From Gammaproteobacteria bacterium (lineage in GTDB: Bacteria; Pseudomonadota; Gammaproteobacteria; S144-34): 5,772 bases of DNA. The stretch is from contig WGBS01000215.1 in NCBI GenBank assembly GCA_015494165.1, positions 1 to 5,772 of the forward strand, written 5' to 3'. The notes beneath the pieces are model-generated. The model worked only from the letters and a program-made list of their open reading frames with translations, searched no databases and was not told the DNA's origin. How positions within the stretch are numbered: the first letter of the stretch is position 1; each line of letters begins with the position of its first letter. Below are positions 1-5,595 of the stretch, piece after piece. The translations under genes were made by a program, and so were the position numbers.

Positions 1-1302
1 GTGGTAGGCCTGGTGCCAGACCGTCTCCTCGTCGATCGCCTCACCCAGGCCATCGCCTACGCGCGCCGCGAGGGCGCGCACGTGGCGCTGCTCTTCCTCG
101 ACCTCGACCGCTTCAAGCTCGTCAACGAGACCCTCGGCCACACCGTGGGCGACGAGCTGCTGCGCCTCGTCGCCGACCGCCTGCACGAGGGCCTGCGCGA
201 GGGCGACACCCTCGCGCGTCCCGGTGGCGACGAGTTCGCGGTGGTGCTGGCGGGCGTGGAGGCGCCGGAGGAGGCGGCGCGCGTCGCCGAGGACCTCGTG
301 CGCCGTCTCGACGCGCCGCTGCGCGTGCAGGGGCGCGACTTCCACCTCGCCGCCACCGTCGGCGTGGCGCTCTTTCCGGAGCACGGCCAGGACCCCGAGA
401 CGCTGCTCAAGAACGCCGAGGCCGCCATGTACGCCGCCAAGCAGGAAGGCGGCGGTGCCGTGCGCTGGTACGAGCCGCACATGGACACGGTGGTGGAGGA
501 CCGTCTCACGCTCGAGAACGAGCTGCGCCGTGCGCTGCGCCAGGACGAGCTGGTGGTCTACTACCAGCCGCAGGTCTCGCTCGCCGACGGTAGCCTCGTG
601 GGCGTCGAGGCCCTGGTGCGCTGGCAGCACCCCGAGCGCGGCCTGGTGCCGCCGATGCGCTTCATTCCGCTCGCCGAGGAGACCGGCCTCATCTGCCCGC
701 TCGGCGAGCAGGTGGTGGCGAAGGCCGCCGCCGACGTGGCGCGCCTGCGCGCCGCGGGCACCGCCCTGCCGCGGCTCGCCGTCAACGTCTCGGCCTGCCA
801 GCTCCGCCAGCCGGACGTGCCGCGCCGGCTCGCCGAGCTGGTGCGCGCGGCGGGCGCGGACCCCGCCATGCTCGAGATCGAGATCACCGAGAGCGCCCTC
901 ATGCAGGCGACCGAGACGGCCAGCGAGATCCTGCGCGGCCTGCGCGGCATGGGGATGCGCATCGCCATCGACGACTTCGGCACCGGCTACTCCTCGCTCA
1001 CCTACCTCAAGCGCTTCCCGGTCGATGCGCTCAAGATCGACCAGGCCTTCACGCGCCAGGTCACGTCCCAGAGCGACGACGCCGCCATCGTGGAGGCCAT
1101 CTTGGCGATGGCGCGCAGCCTGCGGCTCGCCACCGTTGCCGAGGGGGTCGAGACCGAGGCGCAGCGCGAGTGGCTCGCCGCGCGCGGCTGCGACGCCATG
1201 CAGGGCTTTCTGCTGAGCCCGCCGGTGCCGGCCTCGGAGCTGCCGCAGGTGCTCGAGCGCATCGCCGGCGGCGCCGCGCGCGCCTCCGGCGCCGGCGGCT
1301 GA
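1..1302 (+). CDS. GGDEF-EAL cyclic-di-GMP turnover protein (5' partial)
   Basis: The protein carries a diguanylate cyclase (GGDEF) domain followed by a c-di-GMP phosphodiesterase (EAL) domain, acting on the cytoplasmic second messenger. The GGDEF half covers residues about 1-155: D-L-D metal-site region at 34-36, an RxxD inhibitory-site candidate (REGD, 66-69) and intact GGDEF at 75-79. The EAL half covers about 170-425: EAL at 203-205, N262, EITES at 294-298, DDFG at 324-327, K345, the AEGVET motif with E381, and QGF at 401-403. All usual phosphodiesterase residues seem present, so hydrolysis is likely, and both motifs look intact. The frame is open from base 1. The first residues (GLVPDRLLVDRL) match the family's 'TGLPNRxxxxDRL' stretch, which normally lies well inside the protein. 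The GTG at base 1 is therefore probably not the true start, and any N-terminal sensor domain lies outside the window. The gene ends with TGA at 1300-1302, just before a heptad repeat array. Which activity dominates cannot be read from sequence. Confidence 0.95.
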   Translation: MVGLVPDRLLVDRLTQAIAYARREGAHVALLFLDLDRFKLVNETLGHTVGDELLRLVADRLHEGLREGDTLARPGGDEFAVVLAGVEAPEEAARVAEDLVRRLDAPLRVQGRDFHLAATVGVALFPEHGQDPETLLKNAEAAMYAAKQEGGGAVRWYEPHMDTVVEDRLTLENELRRALRQDELVVYYQPQVSLADGSLVGVEALVRWQHPERGLVPPMRFIPLAEETGLICPLGEQVVAKAAADVARLRAAGTALPRLAVNVSACQLRQPDVPRRLAELVRAAGADPAMLEIEITESALMQATETASEILRGLRGMGMRIAIDDFGTGYSSLTYLKRFPVDALKIDQAFTRQVTSQSDDAAIVEAILAMARSLRLATVAEGVETEAQREWLAARGCDAMQGFLLSPPVPASELPQVLERIAGGAARASGAGG

Positions 1303-1306
1303 GCCG

Positions 1307-1411
1307 GTATTCGGTTCGCAGTCTACAGCCTGCGGTCTGCAGCCTGCGGTTTGCGGTCCGCGGTTTGCGGTTGACGGTTTATCCGTAAACCGTGGCCCGT
1401 CTCCCGTGCAC
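1307..1411. repeat. Heptad repeat array 1
   Basis: Starting four bases after the GGDEF-EAL stop codon, the sequence reads in strict 7-bp steps: gtattcg, gttcgca, gtctaca, gcctgcg, gtctgca, gcctgcg, gtttgcg, gtccgcg, gtttgcg, gttgacg. After a one-base phase step it continues as gtaaacc, gtggccc, gtctccc, gtgcact. The left part has the form GKTTGCG-like (G/T-rich) and the right part GTNNNCC, roughly the reverse complement of the left. The array is therefore an inverted arrangement of one degenerate 7-mer. Units are degenerate but spacing is constant. I do not recognise a named family. Confidence 0.8.
1374..1393. other. Perfect stem-loop at the turn of heptad array 1
   Basis: ACGGTTTA (1374-1381) and TAAACCGT (1386-1393) are exact reverse complements around a TCCG loop. 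This is the point where the heptad array switches from left-type to right-type units. It could act as a 3' stabilising or terminating hairpin for the GGDEF-EAL transcript. There is no T-tract, so an intrinsic terminator is not supported. Confidence 0.6.
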
Positions 1412-1485
1412 TCCCGCGAAGCGGGCGCGGCCGCCTGCGGCGGCAGAGGCGGGAGGCGAGGTTCGGGAGGCGAGGGTTGGAGCGC
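1398..1485. repeat. 88-bp intergenic module, copy B1
   Basis: Matches 1669-1756 with three differences (1406 G/A, 1462 T/C, 1481 A/T). It holds two small hairpins: CCCGC-gaa-GCGGG (1413-1425) and GCCGCC-tgc-GGCGGC (1430-1444). A 14-bp tandem repeat of cgggaggcgaggtt type follows (1450-1463, then 1464-1475 in shorter form). The short-stem, 3-nt-loop design resembles REP elements. Confidence 0.85.
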
Positions 1486-1496
1486 CCTTCGGGCGC
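1482..1496. other. Hairpin GCGCCC-ttc-GGGCGC
   Basis: A six-base perfect stem (1482-1487 with 1491-1496) with a 3-nt loop. The matching hairpin in the right copy (2632-2646) has a changed base pair with both sides altered, so the stem is preserved. Confidence 0.75.
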
Positions 1497-1511
1497 GGCC
1501 CATTCTTTCCC

Positions 1512-1546
1512 GTCTCCCGTGGCCCGTCTCCCGTGCACTCGACGAA
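1512..1546. repeat. Heptad repeat array 2
   Basis: Five 7-bp units, gtctccc, gtggccc, gtctccc, gtgcact, cgacgaa, lead without a gap into the paired REP element at 1547. Only right-type (GTNNNCC) units are present. The same array recurs at 2662-2696. Confidence 0.75.
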
Positions 1547-1609
1547 TGTGGGTGCGGCTTCCAGCCGCGATTCCTCAGCCCTTGGTCGGGGCTGGAAGCC
1601 CCTCCCACA
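1547..1609. repeat. Paired REP (BIME-like) element, copy 1
   Basis: TGTGGG is followed by the hairpin GCGGCT-tcc-AGCCGC (1554-1568). After an 18-19 bp linker comes GGGGCT-gga-AGCCCC (1588-1602) and then TCCCACA (1603-1609). The second half is the reverse complement of a variant of the first, giving two head-to-head REP units. REP elements of this layout are known in gammaproteobacteria and are mobilised by REP-associated tyrosine transposases (RAYT). No transposase gene is in this window. Confidence 0.8.
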
Positions 1610-1614
1610 ATCGG

Positions 1615-1684
1615 GTTGCAGGTTGCGGGCTGCAGTTCATAGTGGCCTGTACACCGTGACCCGTCGACCGTCTCCCATGCACTC
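1615..1684. repeat. Heptad repeat array 3
   Basis: Left-type units gttgcag, gttgcgg, gctgcag are followed, after the irregular ttcata, by right-type units gtggcct, gtacacc, gtgaccc, gtcgacc, gtctccc. The array runs directly into module copy B2. It sits between the paired REP element and B2, so all of 1303-1848 is repeat-derived. Confidence 0.7.
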
Positions 1685-1756
1685 CCGCGAAGCGGGCGCG
1701 GCCGCCTGCGGCGGCAGAGGCGGGAGGCGAGGCTCGGGAGGCGAGGGTTGGTGCGC
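1669..1756. repeat. 88-bp intergenic module, copy B2
   Basis: Second copy of the module at 1398-1485, 271 bp downstream in the same orientation, with 85 of 88 bases the same. It has the same pair of small hairpins and the 14-bp tandem repeat. Unlike B1 it does not continue into the paired REP element. After 1756 it goes into heptad array 4. Confidence 0.85.
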
Positions 1757-1763
1757 ACGGTTG

Positions 1764-1849
1764 GTTTGCGGTTCACGGTCCGCGGCGGGCTGTAGACCGT
1801 CACCCGTCACCCGGGCGGGCTGTAGACCGCCACCCGTCACCCGAATACG
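1764..1849. repeat. Heptad repeat array 4, upstream of the toxin-antitoxin operon
   Basis: Units gtttgcg, gttcacg, gtccgcg, gcgggct, gtagacc, gtcaccc, gtcaccc are followed, after a 2-bp phase step, by gcgggct, gtagacc, gccaccc, gtcaccc, gaatacg. The array stops at the first base of the operator palindrome. Any -35 region of the toxin-antitoxin promoter must therefore lie in repeat DNA. Confidence 0.75.
1785..1843. repeat. Tandem duplication of about 30 bp inside array 4
   Basis: Positions 1785-1813 and 1815-1843 are 29-bp copies 30 bp apart with a single difference (T1800 versus C1830). Each copy holds the four heptads gcgggct, gtagacc, gtcaccc or gccaccc, and gtcaccc. The near-identity suggests a recent slippage or unequal-crossover event. 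Confidence 0.85.
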
Positions 1850-1866
1850 CTATCATACGTGATAGC
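1849..1866. promoter_or_regulatory. Palindromic operator of the toxin-antitoxin operon (FitA-like half-sites)
   Basis: GCTATCA (1849-1855) and TGATAGC (1860-1866) are perfect inverted 7-mers separated by TACG. They lie immediately before the ribosome binding site of the antitoxin gene. Ribbon-helix-helix antitoxins repress their own operon at such inverted repeats. From memory, the half-site closely resembles that reported for Neisseria FitAB (TGCTATCA / TGATAGCA), though with a longer spacer there. The A+T-rich palindrome stands out against the GC-rich surroundings. Confidence 0.8.
1851..1856 (+). promoter_or_regulatory. Candidate -10 element of the toxin-antitoxin promoter
   Basis: TATCAT matches five of six bases of the TATAAT consensus and lies within the left half of the operator, so repressor binding would block RNA polymerase. 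I see no convincing -35 hexamer 16-18 bp upstream. An alternative pairing is TAGACC (1823-1828) with TACGCT (1846-1851) at 17-bp spacing, which has a weaker -10. Confidence 0.4.
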
Positions 1867-1873
1867 AGGAGGG
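1867..1873 (+). promoter_or_regulatory. Strong ribosome binding site for the antitoxin gene
   Basis: AGGAGGG is a near-perfect Shine-Dalgarno sequence five bases before the ATG at 1879. It fixes the antitoxin start and directly abuts the operator palindrome. Confidence 0.85.
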
Positions 1874-1878
1874 CGGGG

Positions 1879-2112
1879 ATGGCGCAGATCGTGGTGCGCA
1901 ACCTGGACGAGCGGGTGGTGGCGGCGCTCAAGGCGCGGGCGGCCCTGCAGGGCAAGTCGCTCGAGCAGACCGTGCGCGAGATCCTCGCCGCCGCCGCGCG
2001 GCCGGGCGCGGAGGAGCGCCTCGCGCTGGCCGACGAGATCCGTGCGATGACGCCGGCGGGGGCGGGGGCCTCGGACTCGACGCGGCTCGTGCGCGAGGAC
2101 CGCGAGCGGTGA
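1879..2112 (+). CDS. FitA/VapB-type ribbon-helix-helix antitoxin
   Basis: A 77-residue protein of the FitA-like antitoxin class. In this family an N-terminal ribbon-helix-helix binds operator DNA, and a C-terminal tail wraps around the partner PIN toxin and blocks its active site. Residues 2-8 (AQIVVRN) form the predicted DNA-contacting strand. LDERVVAALKARAALQGKSL (9-28) covers helix 1 and the turn, and EQTVREILAAAA (29-40) is helix 2. Residues 45-77 are charged and flexible, with arginine-containing stretches (RLVREDRER at the end) suited to toxin binding. The start is fixed by AGGAGGG five bases upstream. The stop codon overlaps the GTG start of the toxin gene, implying translational coupling. 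The operator and a candidate -10 lie directly upstream, so self-repression by the toxin-antitoxin complex is likely. I assign the class with confidence, but not an exact gene name. Confidence 0.9.
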   Translation: MAQIVVRNLDERVVAALKARAALQGKSLEQTVREILAAAARPGAEERLALADEIRAMTPAGAGASDSTRLVREDRER

Positions 2113-2522
2113 GCTGGGTCGTCGACGCGAGCGTCGCGGTCAAGTGGTTCGTCGAGGAGCCGGGATCGGAGGCGGCCCGCGCGGTGCTCGCCCGCGGCGA
2201 GCCGCTGCTCGCGCCGGACCTCATCGTCCCGGAGGTGGCGAACACCGCCTGGAAGAAGGCCGCCCGCGGCGAGATCACCCGTGCCCACGGCGAGCGCATC
2301 GTCCAGGCCCTGCCGCTGATGCTCGACCGCATCGTCCCCGCCGCGGAGCTCGTGGGGCGCGCCTACGGGCTCGCCGTCCGCCACGGCCATCCGGTCTACG
2401 ATGCGCTCTATCTCGCGCTCGCGGAGCGGGCGGAGGCGCGGCTCGTCACGGACGACGCGCGCCTCATCGCCTTCGCGCGGCGGGCGCGCATGGCGCGCCG
2501 CGTGCGTCCGCTTGTCGCATAG
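2109..2522 (+). CDS. PIN-domain ribonuclease toxin (FitB/VapC type)
   Basis: A 137-residue single PIN domain, the normal size for VapC/FitB toxins, which are Mg2+-dependent RNases that cut tRNA, rRNA or mRNA when free of antitoxin. The acidic active-site residues are all visible: D6 in VVDAS, E42 in VPEVAN, D98 in VYDALYLALA, and D115/D116 in VTDDARL. The start is GTG at 2109-2111, overlapping the antitoxin TGA at 2110-2112 in a GTGA junction. This start places the first strand (SWVVDAS) at the N-terminus as in the family. No separate ribosome binding site is needed if translation is coupled. The gene ends with TAG at 2520-2522, and heptad repeat DNA begins at the next base. The active site looks intact, so the toxin is probably functional. 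The RNA target cannot be predicted from sequence. Confidence 0.93.
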   Translation: MSWVVDASVAVKWFVEEPGSEAARAVLARGEPLLAPDLIVPEVANTAWKKAARGEITRAHGERIVQALPLMLDRIVPAAELVGRAYGLAVRHGHPVYDALYLALAERAEARLVTDDARLIAFARRARMARRVRPLVA

Positions 2523-2578
2523 GGTGACGGTTTGCGGTTCGCGGTTGACCGTGGACTGTCACCCGTCACCCGCACACT
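2523..2578. repeat. Heptad repeat array 5, abutting the toxin stop codon
   Basis: Eight units in perfect 7-bp phase: ggtgacg, gtttgcg, gttcgcg, gttgacc, gtggact, gtcaccc, gtcaccc, gcacact. The first unit begins on the base after the toxin TAG. Left-type (G/T) units precede right-type (GTNNNCC) units, as in the other complete arrays. Confidence 0.8.
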
Positions 2579-2631
2579 CCACGAATGTGGGAGCAGAGGC
2601 GAGAGGCGAGGTTCGGGAGGCGAGGGGTGGT

Positions 2632-2646
2632 GCGCGCTCCGCGCGC
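2632..2646. other. Hairpin GCGCGC-tcc-GCGCGC
   Basis: A six-base perfect stem (2632-2637 with 2641-2646) with a 3-nt loop, equivalent to 1482-1496. Relative to that copy, C1486 became G2636 and its pairing partner G1492 became C2642, so pairing is kept. One loop base also changed. Confidence 0.75.
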
Positions 2647-2661
2647 GGCCAATTCTTTCCC

Positions 2662-2696
2662 GTCTCCCGTGGCCCGTCTCCCGTGCACTCGACGAA
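2662..2696. repeat. Heptad repeat array 6
   Basis: Identical to array 2 (1512-1546) as part of the duplicated block: gtctccc, gtggccc, gtctccc, gtgcact, cgacgaa, then the paired REP element. Confidence 0.75.
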
Positions 2697-2759
2697 TGTG
2701 GGTGCGGCTTCCAGCCGCGATTCCTCAGCCCTTGGTCGGGGCTGGAAGCCCCTCCCACA
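2697..2759. repeat. Paired REP (BIME-like) element, copy 2
   Basis: Identical in sequence to 1547-1609. The stems are at 2704-2718 (GCGGCT-tcc-AGCCGC) and 2738-2752 (GGGGCT-gga-AGCCCC), with terminal TGTGGG and CCCACA. It lies between the convergent toxin and ettA genes, the usual position for REP elements. Confidence 0.8.
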
Positions 2760-2764
2760 ATCGG

Positions 2765-2850
2765 GTTGCAGGTTGCGGTTTGCGGTTCGCGGTGGGCCGT
2801 GGACCGTGAACTGTGAACCGTCGACCGTAAACCGCAAGCCGCGCCCCGCA
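2765..2850. repeat. Heptad repeat array 7 with a long imperfect hairpin, abutting the ettA stop
   Basis: Twelve consecutive 7-bp units run to 2848, two bases short of the ettA stop codon: gttgcag, gttgcgg, tttgcgg, ttcgcgg, tgggccg, tggaccg, tgaactg, tgaaccg, tcgaccg, taaaccg, caagccg, cgccccg. The left arm (2775-2804) and right arm (2813-2842) pair at about 22 of 30 positions around an 8-nt spacer. A transcript from either strand could fold into a long hairpin. It may serve as a two-way 3' structure between convergent genes. No T-tract is seen. Confidence 0.75.
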
Positions 2851-4521
<1,671 letters not shown>

Positions 4522-4636
4522 GGCTGGCCCTGTCTTCGTTCGGATCCGACGCGCCACCCGTCGCCGGCGGGCGGCGGCAGCGGCATACCCTAGCAGGAGG
4601 CCCGGAAGGCCGTCCACGGGCCGCGGCGGCGGCCGG

Positions 4637-4655
4637 CCCCCGCCGGCGGCGGGGG
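4637..4655. other. Perfect GC hairpin upstream of the kinase gene
   Basis: CCCCCGCC (4637-4644) and GGCGGGGG (4648-4655) pair perfectly around a GGC loop, directly upstream of TTAGAAT. It could be a regulatory dyad overlapping the -35 to -10 spacer. It could also be chance in such GC-rich DNA. Confidence 0.5.
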
Positions 4656-4656
4656 T

Positions 4657-4662
4657 TAGAAT
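4657..4662 (+). promoter_or_regulatory. Candidate -10 element for the kinase gene
   Basis: TAGAAT matches five of six consensus -10 bases and ends nine bases before the ATG at 4672. Transcription would start near 4668-4670, giving a leaderless or almost leaderless mRNA. This fits the lack of a usable Shine-Dalgarno sequence. No -35 element is recognisable. Confidence 0.4.
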
Positions 4663-4671
4663 GCCCGCAGG

Positions 4672-5595
4672 ATGGCGGAGACGGGCGGGCTCGATGCGCT
4701 CGTCGCCCTGGCGGCGCTGGGGCTGGGGCTCGCCGTGTGGGCGGCGGCGCGCGGCCGCCCGGGGCCGGCCGCGGCCCGGCGGGCGGTGCAAGCGGGCTGC
4801 GCCGTCCTGGCGGCGGCCGCCGCGGCCCTCGCGGCGCGCTGGCCGCCCGAGCCGGCGTGGGCCGCGCACGCGGCGCTCGCGCTCGGCCTCGCGCTGCTCG
4901 GCGGCGGCCTGGTGCCCTGGGTGCGGGCAGCGGGCGGGCGCGGCCCATCCGCAGGCGCACCCGCGGCCGGGGCGGCGGAGGCGCGCGCCCAGCGCGACGT
5001 GCTGGTGCGCGAGGTGCACCACCGCATCAAGAACCACCTCCAGGGGCTGGTGGGGCTGCTGCGCGCGAGCGCGCGCGGGCGCGATCCGGCATGCCGCGCG
5101 GCGCTCGACCTCGCCGCCGGGCGCGTGCACGCCATCGCGCTCGTCCACGGCCTGCAGAGCGCGGACGCGCGCGAGGAGGTCGCCGTCTGCCACCTGGTGG
5201 AGGCGATCTGCCGCGGCATGGAGCTGGTGGCGCCGGAGCGCCCGGTGCGCGTGGAGGTGGCCGTGCGCGGCGGCCCGGCGCGGCTCGACCCCGCGGAGGC
5301 GGTGCCCGTGGCGCTCGTGGTGCAGGAGCTGGTCCTCAACGCCGTCAAGCATGCGCGCGGCAATGGCTGCGTCCGGGTCCGGGTGACGGGGACGCGCGCC
5401 GCGGTGGACGTGCGGGTGACCAACCCGGGCCGGCTCGCGCCGGCGCAGACCGGGAGCCTCGGCCACTCGGGCACGGGCCTGGGGCTGGCGCGGGCCCTGC
5501 TCGCGCCCCGCGGCGCGCGGCTGCGGCTCGCGGAGGACGGGCGCGAGGTCGCGGCCGTGCTCAGCCTCGCGCCCCCGGTGCTGGTTGTGGGCTGA
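4672..5595 (+). CDS. Membrane-anchored HisKA_2-type sensor histidine kinase
   Basis: A 307-residue kinase that would autophosphorylate on histidine and pass the phosphate to an unknown response regulator. Three hydrophobic stretches (about 7-26, 38-56 and 63-84) form the whole N-terminal region. No PAS, GAF or periplasmic sensor domain is visible. The H-box REVHHRIKNHLQGLVGLL (113-130) is typical of the HisKA_2 family, with H117 (in HRIKN) the likely phosphorylation site. The ATPase domain has the N-box QELVLNAVKHA with N223, and the G-box SGTGLGL (266-272). The G1 position reads TNPG (250-253) rather than the usual DNGxG, as in some LytS/AlgZ-like kinases. The ATG at 4672 is the first possible ATG, because an in-frame TAG lies at 4657-4659. 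No Shine-Dalgarno sequence is properly spaced. No response regulator gene is in the window, so the partner is unknown. The last ten bases and the stop codon lie inside a 61-bp inverted repeat. Confidence 0.88.
   Translation: MAETGGLDALVALAALGLGLAVWAAARGRPGPAAARRAVQAGCAVLAAAAAALAARWPPEPAWAAHAALALGLALLGGGLVPWVRAAGGRGPSAGAPAAGAAEARAQRDVLVREVHHRIKNHLQGLVGLLRASARGRDPACRAALDLAAGRVHAIALVHGLQSADAREEVAVCHLVEAICRGMELVAPERPVRVEVAVRGGPARLDPAEAVPVALVVQELVLNAVKHARGNGCVRVRVTGTRAAVDVRVTNPGRLAPAQTGSLGHSGTGLGLARALLAPRGARLRLAEDGREVAAVLSLAPPVLVVG

Larger units (their letters stand above)
1443..1628. repeat. Long direct repeat, left copy (flanks the toxin-antitoxin operon)
   Basis: Aligns without gaps to 2593-2778, offset exactly 1150 bp. 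I count seven mismatches in 186 bp (1452, 1477, 1481, 1486, 1489, 1492, 1501), and 1502-1628 is identical over 127 bp. The block contains the 14-bp tandem repeat, a 6-bp stem hairpin, a short heptad array and a paired REP element. No open reading frame in it resembles a protein. Confidence 0.95.
2593..2778. repeat. Long direct repeat, right copy
   Basis: Partner of 1443-1628. Upstream of it the right copy differs. The two GC hairpins of module B are replaced by CCAC-gaat-GTGG and a truncated REP head, TGTGGGAGC (2586-2594). It holds the 14-bp tandem repeat (about 2600-2625), a covarying hairpin, a heptad array and a second paired REP element. With the left copy it brackets the toxin-antitoxin operon. 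Confidence 0.95.
4522..4671. other. Divergent promoter region between ettA and the histidine kinase
   Basis: A 150-bp gap between two divergent starts, so it must hold or overlap promoters for both genes. It contains no heptad or REP material. For ettA I see no convincing -35/-10 pair and no clear Shine-Dalgarno sequence before the ATG. On the kinase side a GC hairpin and a -10-like TAGAAT are visible. Confidence 0.6.

Noticed and set aside
224..1216. 330-codon alternate frame inside the GGDEF-EAL gene
   Set aside because: The translation is arginine/serine/proline low complexity, a shadow of the real frame.
1392..1862. Open frames over the intergenic repeats (also 1406-1642, 1477-1659, 2532-2816, 2585-2809 and - strand partners)
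   Set aside because: They are translations of heptad and REP repeats. The same peptide appears at both repeat copies only because the DNA is duplicated. There is no ribosome binding site or protein family match.
1443..2778. Composite transposon or insertion sequence around the toxin-antitoxin genes
   Set aside because: The flanking direct repeats carry no transposase gene and no terminal inverted repeats or target-site duplications that I could see. They are recorded as a recombination-prone arrangement only.
1307..2850. CRISPR array
   Set aside because: The repeats are 7-bp degenerate units and hairpins without regular spacers of 30-40 bp, and there are no cas genes.
4522..5466. Upstream extension of the ettA frame on the - strand (adding about 315 residues)
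   Set aside because: The added sequence is antisense to the kinase gene, and the family N-terminus aligns with the ATG at 4521.
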